Assembly: GCF_036108815.1 (NCBI RefSeq)
Contig: NZ_CP107985.1
Span: 3,286,001-3,350,000 of the forward strand
DNA length: 64,000 nt
Reading direction: 5' to 3'
DNA from: Streptomyces sp. NBC_00353
Lineage (GTDB): Bacteria; Actinomycetota; Actinomycetes; Streptomycetales; Streptomycetaceae
Positions 40,736-49,651 of this stretch are shown piece after piece. Each line of letters begins with the position of its first letter. Position 1 is the stretch's first letter. The notes under the pieces are model-generated. The model was not told the DNA's origin and ran no database searches. It was given only the letters and a program-made list of their open reading frames with translations. The translations under genes were made by a program, and so were the position numbers.

Positions 40736-43663
40736 TCAGTAGTTGGGGAGGCGGCGAGGGCCCAGGTCGGTGCGGGCGGGAGGCGGCGCCAGCCGGACGC
40801 TCGCACCGAGCACGGTCAGGCCCTGGGTGGCGACCACGACCGGTTCCAGTGCGACGGAGACCACCTCGGGGTGGTCGTCGACGAGCCGGGACACCCGCAG
40901 CAGCAGCTCTTCGAGCGCCGCTGTGTCGACGGGCGCCGAGCCGCGCCAGCCGAAGAGGACCGGGGCCGCCCGAATGGACCGGATGAGCTCGGCGGCGTCG
41001 CGGTCGGTGGCCGGAACGAGGCGGTGGGCGGTGTCGCCGAGGAGCTCGGAGGGCGCGCCGGCCAGCCCGAAGGAGAGGACGGCACCCGCGGCCGGGTCGA
41101 TCGTGGCCCGTACGACGGTGTCCACGCCGCGCGGTGCCATGGACTGGACGACGGGCTGGAGCTCGGTGGGCTTGCCGAGCAGGTCGGTCAGCTCGCCGTA
41201 GGCCCGGCGCAGCGCGGTCTCGTTGGCAACGTCCAGCCGGACGCCGCCGAGGTCGGCGCGGTGACGCAGATGCGGTGCGGTGGTCTTGAGCGCGACCGGA
41301 TAGCCGAGCCGGGCCGCCGCAGCGACGGCGGCGTCCGGGTCGGGGGCCGGGAGCGTCGGTCGTACGGTGATCCCGTAGCGGCCCAGCAGTTCGCACGCCT
41401 CGTCGTGACTGAGCGGGCGGCCGCGCGGGTCGGGGTCGGGCCCGAGGAGCGCGTCGATACGCGCGGCGGCGCCGGCCTCGTCGATGGTGTCGTCGAGGAA
41501 CTCGGGCACCTTCCCCGGCACGGCGGCCTGCCGCCGCCACTGGGCGTACTTCACGGCCTCGGCCAGAGCCCGCACGGCACGCTCGGCGGCGGGGTAGGCG
41601 GGGATGCGGCCGAGGATGGGGACGGCGGGGGTGTCGCCCGGGCCCGTGCCGGACCGCTGCTGCGTGAGCTGGTCGCCGGGCGCGGTCGGCGGCGCGGCGT
41701 GGGCGGTGGGCGGGACGGCTCGATCGGCCGGCGCAGCCGAAGCGTCCGGGGCAGCCGGCGCGGATGCACGCACCACCCGTGGCACCGCGGCCGTGCTCGT
41801 GGCGGCGGCGAGCGCCTCGGCCAGGCCGCCGATCTCCACATGGACGACGGCCACCGGCTTGGCCGGGCCCGTGGCCGCGGCGGTGCGCAAGGCGGCTGCC
41901 AGGACCTCACCGTCACCCGATTCCGCTTCGCCGTTCTCCCCCACCCAGGGGATCGCCGTCACGACCACCGCGTCACAGGTCCTGTCGGCGAGGGCCTCGG
42001 CCAGCGCGTCCCGGAAGTCCTGCGGGGTGGCCGCCGTGGTGAGGTCGCGGGGCGGGCGCGGGCGCAGCCCCTCGGCGAGGCAGGCGTCGTACGTGAGGAG
42101 GCCGAGGGACTCGGAGTTGCCGAGAATCGCGACCCGCGGGCCTTCCGGGAGGGGCTGGTCGGCGAGGAGCAGGCCCGCGTCGACCATCTCCGTCACCGTG
42201 TCGACGCGGATCACGCCCGCCTGCCGCATGAGCGCGGAGACCGTCGCGTCCGGGATCCGGCTGATCGGTACCGCATGGCCCGGTGGGGTGCTGCCGCTGT
42301 GCCGGGCGCCCTTCACCACGACCACAGGCTTCACCGCCGCGGTGCGTCGGGCGAGGCGGGTGAACTTGCGCGGGTTGCCGAGCGATTCGAGGTACAGCAG
42401 GGCGACGTCGGTGTCCGGGTCCTCGTACCAGTACTGCAGGAAGTCGTTGCCCGAGATGTCGGCGCGATTGCCCGCGGAGATGAACGTGGACAGGCCCGCG
42501 CCGCGCCGGTAGAGCCCGGAGAGCAGCGCGATGCCGATGGCGCCGGACTGCGTGAACAGGCCGATGCGTCCGGGCGCCGGCGATTCGGGGGCGAGGGAGG
42601 CGTTCAGCCGTACGGCGTCGGAGTTGTTGATGACGCCGAAGGCGTTCGGGCCGATGATGCGCATGCCGTACGAGCGGGCCTGGCGCACCAGTTCGCGCTG
42701 CCGCTCCCTGCCTTCGGCCCCCCACTCGGCGTATCCGGCGGAGAGGACGACGAGGCCCTGGACGCCGTGCTCGCCGCAGTCGGTGACGGCCTCCGGGACC
42801 CGGTCGGCGGGCACGGCGACGACCGCGAGGTCGACCGGTTCGCCGATCTCGCCGATGGAGCGGTGGGCGGGGACACCGTCGATCGTGGCCTGGTCCGCGG
42901 CGAACGCGCTGTTCACCGCGTACGCGCGGCCGGTGAATCCGGCGGCGAGGAGGTTGCGCAGGACCGTGCGGCCCACCCCGCCGGGGTTGCGGCCGGTGCC
43001 GACGACGGCGACGGAACCCGGCGCGATCAGCCGCTGCACCGACCGCGCCTCGGCCCGCTGCTCACGGGCGCGCTGGACGGCGAGGGACTCGGCGGTCGGT
43101 TCGAGGTCGAGGGTGAGGTGGACGGCGCCGTCCTCGAAGCTGCGCTGCTGGGTGTATCCGGCGTCCCGGAACACCTTGATCATCTTGTTGTTGGCGGGCA
43201 GCACCTCGGCGGCGAAGCGCCGGATGCCGCGCTCGCGGGCCACTGCGGCGATGTGTTCCAGCAGCGCCGACGCCACGCCGCGGCCCTGGTGGGCGTCCTG
43301 GACGAGGAAGGCGACCTCGGCCTCGTCGGCGGGGGCGGAGGCGGGCCGGCCGGTCGCGTCGATCCGGTCGTAGCGGACGGTGGCGATGAACTCGCCGCCG
43401 ATCGTGACGGCGAGACCCACCCGGTCGACGTAGTCGTGATGGGTGAAGCGGTGCACGTCCTTGGCGGAGAGCCGCGGATAGGGGGCGAAGAACCGGTAGT
43501 ACTTCGACTCGTCAGAAACCTGCTCGTAGAAGCTGACCAGTCGCTCGGCGTCGTCCGTGGTGATGGGCCTGATCCGGGCCGTGCCACCGTCGCGGAGCAC
43601 CACGTCCGCTTCCCAGTGGTCGGGGTACGCGTGATGCGGACTCTGCTCCGGCGTGGGCTGCAT
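40736..43663 (-). CDS. GNAT acetyltransferase fused to acyl-CoA-ligase-like domains (PatA type)
   Basis: A 975-residue fusion. The N-terminal GNAT domain (about residues 15-190) has EAEVAFLVQDAHQGRGVASALLEHI with the acetyl-CoA pyrophosphate loop. The rest is an NDP-forming acyl-CoA synthetase-like region: a CoA-binding domain (GSVAVVGTGRNPGGVGRTVL), two ligase domains with GLFTQSGAIGIALLSGL, and an ATP-grasp domain at the C terminus (YPVALKTTAPHLRHRADLGGV). GNAT at the N terminus matches the inverted domain order of the lysine acetyltransferase SlPatA of Streptomyces lividans. A variable Ala/Pro linker lies around residues 640-700. TTG at 43669 is a weaker start. Confidence 0.88.
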   Translation of the reverse strand: MQPTPEQSPHHAYPDHWEADVVLRDGGTARIRPITTDDAERLVSFYEQVSDESKYYRFFAPYPRLSAKDVHRFTHHDYVDRVGLAVTIGGEFIATVRYDRIDATGRPASAPADEAEVAFLVQDAHQGRGVASALLEHIAAVARERGIRRFAAEVLPANNKMIKVFRDAGYTQQRSFEDGAVHLTLDLEPTAESLAVQRAREQRAEARSVQRLIAPGSVAVVGTGRNPGGVGRTVLRNLLAAGFTGRAYAVNSAFAADQATIDGVPAHRSIGEIGEPVDLAVVAVPADRVPEAVTDCGEHGVQGLVVLSAGYAEWGAEGRERQRELVRQARSYGMRIIGPNAFGVINNSDAVRLNASLAPESPAPGRIGLFTQSGAIGIALLSGLYRRGAGLSTFISAGNRADISGNDFLQYWYEDPDTDVALLYLESLGNPRKFTRLARRTAAVKPVVVVKGARHSGSTPPGHAVPISRIPDATVSALMRQAGVIRVDTVTEMVDAGLLLADQPLPEGPRVAILGNSESLGLLTYDACLAEGLRPRPPRDLTTAATPQDFRDALAEALADRTCDAVVVTAIPWVGENGEAESGDGEVLAAALRTAAATGPAKPVAVVHVEIGGLAEALAAATSTAAVPRVVRASAPAAPDASAAPADRAVPPTAHAAPPTAPGDQLTQQRSGTGPGDTPAVPILGRIPAYPAAERAVRALAEAVKYAQWRRQAAVPGKVPEFLDDTIDEAGAAARIDALLGPDPDPRGRPLSHDEACELLGRYGITVRPTLPAPDPDAAVAAAARLGYPVALKTTAPHLRHRADLGGVRLDVANETALRRAYGELTDLLGKPTELQPVVQSMAPRGVDTVVRATIDPAAGAVLSFGLAGAPSELLGDTAHRLVPATDRDAAELIRSIRAAPVLFGWRGSAPVDTAALEELLLRVSRLVDDHPEVVSVALEPVVVATQGLTVLGASVRLAPPPARTDLGPRRLPNY

Positions 43664-43798
43664 GGGCAAAGCCTACGGCTCGGTCAGCGGTCGCGTACGG
43701 CTCGGGGCCGGGGCAGTCTGAGAGGGCCGATCGGCCTTGCGGCACGGGCTGCGGCACCGGGTCGCTGGTCGGCCGGAACATCGCGCACCACATGAGAG

Positions 43799-43814
43799 AC
43801 TGGTCTAGACAACC
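43799..43814 (+). promoter_or_regulatory. DasR-type responsive element (dre) upstream of ptsH
   Basis: ACTGGTCTAGACAACC matches 14 of 16 positions of the Streptomyces dre consensus ACTGGTCTAGACCACT, including the central GGTCTAGAC palindrome. It is 24 bp upstream of the ptsH ATG. In S. coelicolor DasR, which responds to glucosamine phosphates, controls PTS genes through such sites. Confidence 0.8.
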
Positions 43815-43837
43815 ATTGATTCGTGAAGGGCAGAACC

Positions 43838-44119
43838 ATGGCTGAGCGCCGCGTCAATGTCGGTTGGACCGAGGGCCTGCACGCCCGCCCCGCTTCCATC
43901 TTCGTCCGTGCCGCCACGGCGTCGGGCGTCCCCGTGACGATCTCCAAGGCCGACGGCAGCCCGGTGAACGCCGCTTCCATGCTCGCGGTGCTCGGCCTCG
44001 GCGCGCAGGGCGGCGAGGAGATCGTGCTCTCGTCCGCGGCGGACGACTCCGAGGCGGCGCTCGACCGACTGGCGAGGCTGGTCGAGGAGGGGCTCGACGA
44101 GCTCCCGGAGACCGTCTGA
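43838..44119 (+). CDS. ptsH: HPr phosphocarrier protein
   Basis: A 93-residue HPr. It relays phosphate from enzyme I to the sugar-specific EII components. The active-site His is in GLHARPASIF (about residue 15), and the Ser region around PVNAASMLAVLGLGA corresponds to HPr Ser46. The ATG at 43838 has a GAAGGG upstream. It is a single-gene unit with a DasR element upstream and a T-rich terminator downstream. Confidence 0.95.
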   Translation: MAERRVNVGWTEGLHARPASIFVRAATASGVPVTISKADGSPVNAASMLAVLGLGAQGGEEIVLSSAADDSEAALDRLARLVEEGLDELPETV

Positions 44120-44164
44120 TTCCGGACTTCCCCGGACCGTTCCAGCCGGACGTATTTCTGCGGC

Positions 44165-44199
44165 AGAGCCGCGGCACCTTTGACCGGGGCCGCGGCTCT
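44165..44199 (+). terminator. Terminator after ptsH with T-rich tail
   Basis: An 11-bp perfect stem (44165-44175 with 44189-44199), loop of 13, followed by TTTCGTTTTCG. One of the few hairpins here that resembles a classical intrinsic terminator. Confidence 0.75.
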
Positions 44200-44324
44200 T
44201 TCGTTTTCGCGAACCATACCGATCCCCGGGCGCACTTCAGTCAGCTTCCGCGGTTTCCGGAGTTAATTCGGGCAGCCGAAACAAAGCCCAGCCGAATTAC
44301 ATCTCTTTGTATACGGCGCATGTG

Positions 44325-45053
44325 TTAATGACGGCCGCTCGCGGTGTTTACGGCATGTTGCGAAGTTCTCACCCGGCCGGGCCGCGGCGGGGCGGACTCA
44401 CGGCCCGGGGTGCGGTCCGGGCTGCGGTCCGCACGCCGCAGCCGGTGCGCGGCGGTGGCGCGCTCGGCGTGCTGCGCGGCCAGCGCTCTGGCCCGTTCCG
44501 CGTCACCGCGCGCGACTGCGTCCACGATGGCCCCGTGCTCGGCCCAGGAATCGGTGGGGCGGGCCGGCTGCTCGACCGCGTACATCCAGGCGATCTTGTG
44601 CCGGAGCTGGGTGAGCAGCGCGATGAGGCCGGGGCTGCCGGAGGCCTGGGCGAGCGTCTCGTGGAACCAGCCGCCCAGCGAGCGCAGATCCTCGCCCTCG
44701 CCCCGCCTGGCCCGCTCCTGCCCCAGCCTGACCAGGCCGCGGAGGACTTTGAGGTGTGCCTCGGTGCGGCGCTGCGCGGCGCGGGCCGCACCCAGCGGCT
44801 CCAGCAGCATCCGGACCTCCAGCAGGTCGGCGGCCTCCTGCTCGGTGGGCTCGGCGACACAGGCTCCGGCGTGCCGGCGGGTGACCACGAAACCCTCGGA
44901 CTCCAGGGTGCGCAGCGCTTCCCGTACCGGGACACGGGACACCCCGTAACGACGTGCGAGCAGTTCCTCGGTGAGTCTGCTGCCGCGTTCGAAGACACCG
45001 GAGACGATGTCGTCACGGATTGCCGTGCATACCGAATGCGCCGGAATGCGCAT
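44325..45053 (-). CDS. GntR-family (FadR/FCD-type) regulator
   Basis: A 242-residue regulator. N-terminal winged helix: SVCTAIRDDIVSGVFERGSRL and RYGVSRVPVREALRTLESEGF. The C-terminal FCD domain (residues about 85-210) is all-helical with WFHETLAQASGSP and HGAIVDAVARGDAE, which carry the His/Asp residues that often bind a metal or carboxylate ligand. No adjacent target gene is obvious. A basic, disordered tail of about 35 residues ends the protein. Confidence 0.85.
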   Translation of the reverse strand: MRIPAHSVCTAIRDDIVSGVFERGSRLTEELLARRYGVSRVPVREALRTLESEGFVVTRRHAGACVAEPTEQEAADLLEVRMLLEPLGAARAAQRRTEAHLKVLRGLVRLGQERARRGEGEDLRSLGGWFHETLAQASGSPGLIALLTQLRHKIAWMYAVEQPARPTDSWAEHGAIVDAVARGDAERARALAAQHAERATAAHRLRRADRSPDRTPGRESAPPRPGRVRTSQHAVNTASGRH

Positions 45054-45220
45054 GTCCGAACCTCCGCCTTAATCCCCGCGAAACGCGGCCGATCGACGCC
45101 TGTTCTGTGACTCTATTGCAATGCGGCTGCATTTCCGACGCCGAGTCGAAATCCATGAATATCTTTTGGTCCGAAGACGGTTCGGCAAGCGCCTCCGGCG
45201 GGGGCCGGTCCGGGTACGCC

Positions 45221-45249
45221 GAAGGCCCCGGCGGGAAGCCGGGGCCTTC
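45221..45249 (-). terminator. Terminator after the M23 peptidase gene
   Basis: A 12-bp perfect stem (45221-45232 with 45238-45249) with a 5-nt loop, 16 bp after the M23 stop at 45266. Confidence 0.8.
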
Positions 45250-45265
45250 TGGGGTGCTGCGTCGG

Positions 45266-46084
45266 TCAGACGTTGACGCCGTGGGCGCGCAGATACGCGA
45301 CGGGGTCCATGTCGGAGCCGTACGAAGGCGTGGTCCGGGCCTCGAAGTGGAGGTGCGGTCCGGTGGAGTTGCCGGTCGAGCCGGAGAAACCGATGCGCTG
45401 GCCCGCGCCGACGCTCTGGCCGACCGACACGCCGATCGACGAGAGGTGACCGTACTGGGTGTACGTGCCGTCCGTCATCCGGAGCACGATGTTGTTGCCG
45501 TACGCGCCGCCCCAGCCGGCCTCGACGACCGTGCCGGCGCCGACGGCGACGACGGAGCTGCCGGAGGGGGCGTGGAAGTCGATGCCCGAGTGGCGGCCGG
45601 AGGACCAGAGGGAGCCGCTGGACTTGTAGCCGGTGGTGACGTACGAACCGGCGATCGGGAGCTGGAAGGCTCCGAGGCGGGTGCGCTCGGCGGAACGGGC
45701 GGCGCGCGCCTTCGCCTCGCGGGCCGCCTTGGCGCGGGCTTCGGCCTTGGCCTCGGCTGCCGCCTTGGCGTTCGCTTCGGCCTTCGCCTTGGCAGCGGCC
45801 TTGGCCTGGGCGGCCGCCTTCGCCTTGGCGGCGATCTCGGCCTGGCGCTTCTGCACGTCGGCCTGGGTGGCCACCTGCTCGGCGAGGGTGCCCTCGATGG
45901 CGATGACCTGGTTCAGGCCGGTCTCGCTGACGGAGGGGGCTTCGGTACCGGCGGCGAGCGCCGGAGAGGCCAGCCCACCGATGACGCCGGTGGTGGCCAG
46001 AGCTGCGATGCCGGCTATCTGCGCGCTCTTGCGCGTCAGACGGTTCGGGGCACGGTGCTTCCCGGTGGGGCGGGTGAACGCCAT
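45266..46084 (-). CDS. M23-family peptidoglycan endopeptidase with coiled-coil
   Basis: A 272-residue secreted LytM/M23 metallopeptidase. A Sec signal peptide occupies about residues 1-44 (basic start, then IAGIAALATTGVIGG and SPALAAG). Residues about 70-140 are an Ala/Lys/Glu-rich coiled coil. The LytM domain follows with HSGIDFHAPSG and GPHLHFEAR, which supply the zinc and catalytic residues (HxxxD and HxH). It should cleave peptidoglycan cross-links during growth or germination. A c-di-AMP riboswitch precedes the gene. Confidence 0.92.
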   Translation of the reverse strand: MAFTRPTGKHRAPNRLTRKSAQIAGIAALATTGVIGGLASPALAAGTEAPSVSETGLNQVIAIEGTLAEQVATQADVQKRQAEIAAKAKAAAQAKAAAKAKAEANAKAAAEAKAEARAKAAREAKARAARSAERTRLGAFQLPIAGSYVTTGYKSSGSLWSSGRHSGIDFHAPSGSSVVAVGAGTVVEAGWGGAYGNNIVLRMTDGTYTQYGHLSSIGVSVGQSVGAGQRIGFSGSTGNSTGPHLHFEARTTPSYGSDMDPVAYLRAHGVNV

Positions 46085-46110
46085 GAGGTGGCTGGTCCTT
46101 TCCTTCCTTC

Positions 46111-46260
46111 TCGCCTACCGGGTTAGCTGACGGGTTCGGAGCAGGAAGGTCTCCTACGGATCCGCGAGCCCCACAAGAGGCGCGCAGGCATCCGATTCAC
46201 CCCAGGGACTGCGTGGGTCCCCGGCTCCCCAGGCTCGCGCCTGACGGGGACTCGGCGATA
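46111..46260 (-). promoter_or_regulatory. ydaO/yuaA-type c-di-AMP riboswitch
   Basis: The minus strand upstream of the M23 gene carries the conserved ydaO elements in order: TCGCC at 46258-46254 pairs with GGCGA at 46115-46111 (P1); GGGGAGCCGGGGACCCA at 46230-46214; GGGGTGAATCGG at 46203-46192; and GAACCCGTCAGCTAACC at 46137-46121. The aptamer ends about 26 nt before the ATG. In Streptomyces such riboswitches are known upstream of cell-wall hydrolase genes. c-di-AMP binding generally lowers expression. Confidence 0.9.
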
Positions 46261-46406
46261 GCTGCCCGGCGCCGCGGATGCGGCATACGGGTGACGGACA
46301 GCGCTGCCGACGCTAAGCGGGGGGACTTTCATTCACCAAACGGACAGGGCGTTTTGTAGCGCATCCCACAGGGCACACGGGCATCTATCCGACAAATCAG
46401 ACAAAA

Positions 46407-46445
46407 GGGAAGACCCCGGCGAGAAGCCACTCGCAGGGGTCTCCC
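46407..46445 (-). terminator. Terminator after the M16 peptidase pair
   Basis: An imperfect hairpin: AGACCCC (46411-46417) with GGGGTCT (46436-46442), extended by CGAG/CTCG near the loop. It lies 30 bp after the second M16 gene's stop and upstream of the riboswitch promoter. Confidence 0.6.
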
Positions 46446-46474
46446 TCTGTCCCGATATGCGGTTATTTGATACG

Positions 46475-47887
46475 TCAGCCGGTAACGACCGACACCTCTC
46501 CGATGCCCAGCGCCCGGACCGGCTCCTCGATCTGCGCGGCGTCGCCGACGAGGATCGTGACCAGACGGTCCACCGGGAAGGCGCTGACCACCGCCGCGGT
46601 CGCCTCGACCGTGCCGGTCTCGGCGAGGCGGGCGTACAGCTGCGCCTGGTAGTCGTCCGGGAGGTGCTGCTCGACCTGGTCGGCGAGCGTGCCCGCGACC
46701 GAGGCCGCCGTCTCGAACTTCAGCGGGGCGACACCCACGAGGTTCTGCACGGCCGTCTCGCGCTCGGCGTCGGTCAGGCCCTCGGCCGCCAGCGTCCGCA
46801 GGACCGTCCACAGGTCGCCGAGCGCCGGTCCGGTGGATTCCGTGTCCACCGAGCCGCTGATGGCCAGCATCGCGGCGCCCGTCGCCCCGGAGGCGGAGTC
46901 CGGCGCCGACGACCGCAGGACCTGCGCGAAGGCCCGTACGCCGTAGGTGTAGCCCTTCTCCTCGCGCAGCACCCGGTCCAGCCGGGAGGTGAGCGTGCCG
47001 CCCAGGCAGTACGTGCCGAGGACCTGGGCCGGCCACACGCTGTCGTGCCGGTCGGCTCCGATGCGGCCGATCAGCAACTGGGTCTGCACGGCTCCTGGAC
47101 GGTCGACGATGACCACTCGGCCGGTGTCGTCGGCGGTGATCGGCGGGACCGGCCGGGACTCGGCGCTGTTCCCGGACCAGTCGCCGACGGTGTCGGCGAG
47201 CAACGCCTCCAGGTCGATGCCCGTGAGATCACCGACGACCACGGCGGTCGCGGTGGAGGGGCGGACATGGGCCTCGTAGAAGCTGCGGACGGCCGCGGAG
47301 TCGATCCGCTCCACCGTCTCCTCGGTGCCCTGGCGCGGGCGCGACATCCGCGCGGTGGCCGGGAAGAGCTCCTTGGAGAGCTGCTTGGCGGCGCGGCGGG
47401 CCGGGTTGGCCTGCTCGTGCGGGATCTCGTCGAGCCGGTTGCGTACCAGCCGCTCGATCTCGCTGTCGGAGAACGCGGGTGCCCGCAGCGCCTCGGCGAC
47501 CAGACCGAGCGCCTTGGCCAGCCGGGAGGCCGGGACCTCGAGGGAGACCCGGACGCCGGGGTGGTCGGCGTGCGCGTCGAGGGTGGCCCCGCAGCGCTCC
47601 AGCTCGGCTGCGAACTCCTCCGCGGAGTGCTTGTCGGTGCCCTCGGACAGCGCCCGCGCCATGATCGTGGCCACGCCGTCGAGGCCCTCGGGCTCGGCGT
47701 CCAGCGGGGCGTCGAGGTAGATCTCGACCGCGACGACCTGCTGGCCGGGGCGGTGGCAGCGCAGCACCGTGAGCCCGTTGGGCAGGGCGCCGCGCTCGGG
47801 GGCGGGGAAGGCCCAGGGCCTGGCCGTGCCCGCGGTCGGCTGCGGGTGGTACTCCATCGATACTCCAGTCGCGGCAGCGTCGGTCAC
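46475..47887 (-). CDS. M16-family peptidase subunit, inactive type
   Basis: A 470-residue M16 (pitrilysin-type) protein lacking the HxxEH zinc motif; the corresponding N-terminal region reads LDGVATIMARALSEG. It keeps the C-terminal arginine/tyrosine motif typical of the partner subunit (LREEKGYTYGVRAF). It should form a heterodimer with the catalytic subunit encoded immediately upstream; GTG start overlaps that gene's stop by four bases (GTGA). Confidence 0.88.
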   Translation of the reverse strand: MTDAAATGVSMEYHPQPTAGTARPWAFPAPERGALPNGLTVLRCHRPGQQVVAVEIYLDAPLDAEPEGLDGVATIMARALSEGTDKHSAEEFAAELERCGATLDAHADHPGVRVSLEVPASRLAKALGLVAEALRAPAFSDSEIERLVRNRLDEIPHEQANPARRAAKQLSKELFPATARMSRPRQGTEETVERIDSAAVRSFYEAHVRPSTATAVVVGDLTGIDLEALLADTVGDWSGNSAESRPVPPITADDTGRVVIVDRPGAVQTQLLIGRIGADRHDSVWPAQVLGTYCLGGTLTSRLDRVLREEKGYTYGVRAFAQVLRSSAPDSASGATGAAMLAISGSVDTESTGPALGDLWTVLRTLAAEGLTDAERETAVQNLVGVAPLKFETAASVAGTLADQVEQHLPDDYQAQLYARLAETGTVEATAAVVSAFPVDRLVTILVGDAAQIEEPVRALGIGEVSVVTG

Positions 47888-49263
47888 TTGTCCGCCCCTT
47901 CGTGCGCGTCGGTGTCGGCGTCCGTCTCGTCGGCGGCCGCCCCATCGGTGGACTCGGCCGGCTCGACCGGCTCGTAGACGAGCACCGCCCGGTTGTCGGG
48001 GTGAAGCTGGGCCCTGGCGGCCGCCTGGACCTCTTCCGCGGTGACGTCGAGCACCCGCTGGACGGCGGTCAGGGCGAGCTGCGGGTCACCGAACAGCACG
48101 GCGAACCGGCACAGTTCGTCGGCGCGGCCCGCCACCGTACCGAGCCGGTCCAGCCACTCGCGCTCCAACTGGGCCTGGGCGCGCTCCATTTCCTCGGGCG
48201 TCGGACCCTCGGCCGCGAACCGGGCCAGCTCCTCGTCGACCGCGGTCTCGATCTGCGCCACCTCGACCCCGCCGGACGTCTTCACGTCCAGCCAGCCGAG
48301 CGAGGGCGCACCGGCGAGCCGCAGCAGTCCGAATCCGGCCGCCACGGCCGTCCGGTCGCGGCGGACCAGGCGGTTGTGCAGCCGGGAGGACTCGCCACCG
48401 CCCAGCACGGTCAGCGCGAGGTCGGCGGCGTCGCACTCCCGGGTGCCGTCGTGCGGCAGCCGGTAGGCGGCCATCAGCGCCCGCGCCGGGACCTCCTCAC
48501 GGACCTCTTCACGCAGCTGCTCGCCGATGGTCTCGGGGAGCGCGCCGTCGCGCGGCGGCTGCTTGCCGTCGTGGGACGGGATGGAGCCGAAGTACTTCTC
48601 GATCCAGGCGAGCGTCTGCTCGGAGTCGATGTCACCGACCACGGACAGCACCGCGTTGTTGGGCGCGTAGTACGTACGGAAGAAGGTGCGTGCGTCGTCG
48701 AGCGTCGCTGCGTCCAGGTCGGCCATCGAGCCGATCGGGGTGTGGTGGTACGGGTGGCCCTCCGGGTAGACGAGAGCGGTCAGCTTCTCGAACGCCGTGC
48801 CGTACGGCACGTTGTCGTAGCGCTGACGGCGCTCGTTCTTGACGACGTCCCGCTGGTTCTCCATGGACTCGTCGTCGAGCGCGGCGAGCAGTGAGCCCAT
48901 CCGGTCGGCCTCGAGCCACAGGGCCAGCTCCAGCTGGTGCGTGGGCATCGTCTCGAAGTAGTTGGTCCGTTCGAAGCTGGTGGTCCCGTTGAGGGAGCCG
49001 CCGGCCCCCTGCACCAGTTCGAAGTGTCCGTTCCCCTTGACCTGTCCGGAGCCCTGGAACATCAGGTGCTCGAAGAGATGCGCCAGACCCGTGCGCCCCT
49101 TGACCTCGTGGCGCGAACCGACGTCGTACCAGAGGCACACCGCGGCGACCGGGGTCAGATGGTCCTCGGAGAGCACCACGCGCAGGCCGTTGGCCAGACG
49201 GTGCTCGGTCGCTGTCAAGCCGCCGGAGCCGGCCTGGGCTGTGGCCGTGTGACCCATGGGCAT
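47884..49263 (-). CDS. M16-family zinc peptidase, catalytic subunit
   Basis: A 459-residue M16 metallopeptidase. HLFEHLMFQG supplies HxxEH, with the third zinc Glu about 75 residues on (in the ENQRDVVKNERRQRYDN region). The start at ATG 49263 has GAAGGGA five bases upstream; ATG 49257 is also possible. The pair resembles bacterial two-subunit M16B peptidases; physiological substrate unknown. A MITE-like element lies upstream. Confidence 0.9.
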   Translation of the reverse strand: MPMGHTATAQAGSGGLTATEHRLANGLRVVLSEDHLTPVAAVCLWYDVGSRHEVKGRTGLAHLFEHLMFQGSGQVKGNGHFELVQGAGGSLNGTTSFERTNYFETMPTHQLELALWLEADRMGSLLAALDDESMENQRDVVKNERRQRYDNVPYGTAFEKLTALVYPEGHPYHHTPIGSMADLDAATLDDARTFFRTYYAPNNAVLSVVGDIDSEQTLAWIEKYFGSIPSHDGKQPPRDGALPETIGEQLREEVREEVPARALMAAYRLPHDGTRECDAADLALTVLGGGESSRLHNRLVRRDRTAVAAGFGLLRLAGAPSLGWLDVKTSGGVEVAQIETAVDEELARFAAEGPTPEEMERAQAQLEREWLDRLGTVAGRADELCRFAVLFGDPQLALTAVQRVLDVTAEEVQAAARAQLHPDNRAVLVYEPVEPAESTDGAAADETDADTDAHEGADK

Positions 49264-49387
49264 GTACGTCCCTTCGATCGCGATACTGGATTTCCTGCGA
49301 GACCTGCCACTGTAAGCAAGCGGACGGACACCTGGCGAAGTTCCCGTGCCGTGGAAGTTCGCGTGAAAGAGCGCCGGACGGCCCCTG

Positions 49388-49549
49388 AGGGCTGTCCCGT
49401 AATCCCTGGCGGCCGGACGACGACAGCTACGGCACCTCGCCGCGTTGCCGGAACGCCCGAATACGACCGGTATGAGGATGCCCTTCCGCCTTCCGATGCA
49501 CCGCATCCGACGCCGCGCACTGATCCACCAGGGATTACGGGACAGCCCT
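49388..49549. mobile_element. MITE-like element with 22-bp terminal inverted repeats
   Basis: A 162-bp segment bounded by perfect 22-bp inverted repeats: left AGGGCTGTCCCGTAATCCCT plus GG at 49388-49409, right its complement at 49528-49549. The GGGCTGTCCCGTAA-type end is characteristic of IS5-like elements in Streptomyces. There is no transposase; the interior lacks coding potential. Flanks are TGA (left, 386-388) and TTA (right, 549-551), compatible with a TNA target. It lies between the M16 operon and parC. Confidence 0.75.
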
Positions 49550-49651
49550 TAGAGACGGGTCGAGGTCGGGGTTGTCAGTGCGGCGGTCCACAATGGTCCG
49601 CGTCAGAACCAGAGGTTGCCCGAACAGATCTGTGAAGGAGTCGCAGCAGCG

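Noticed and set aside
40679..43795. A 1038-codon open frame on the plus strand
   Set aside because: It lies opposite the PatA-like gene and is low-complexity; the minus strand encodes a complete multidomain protein.
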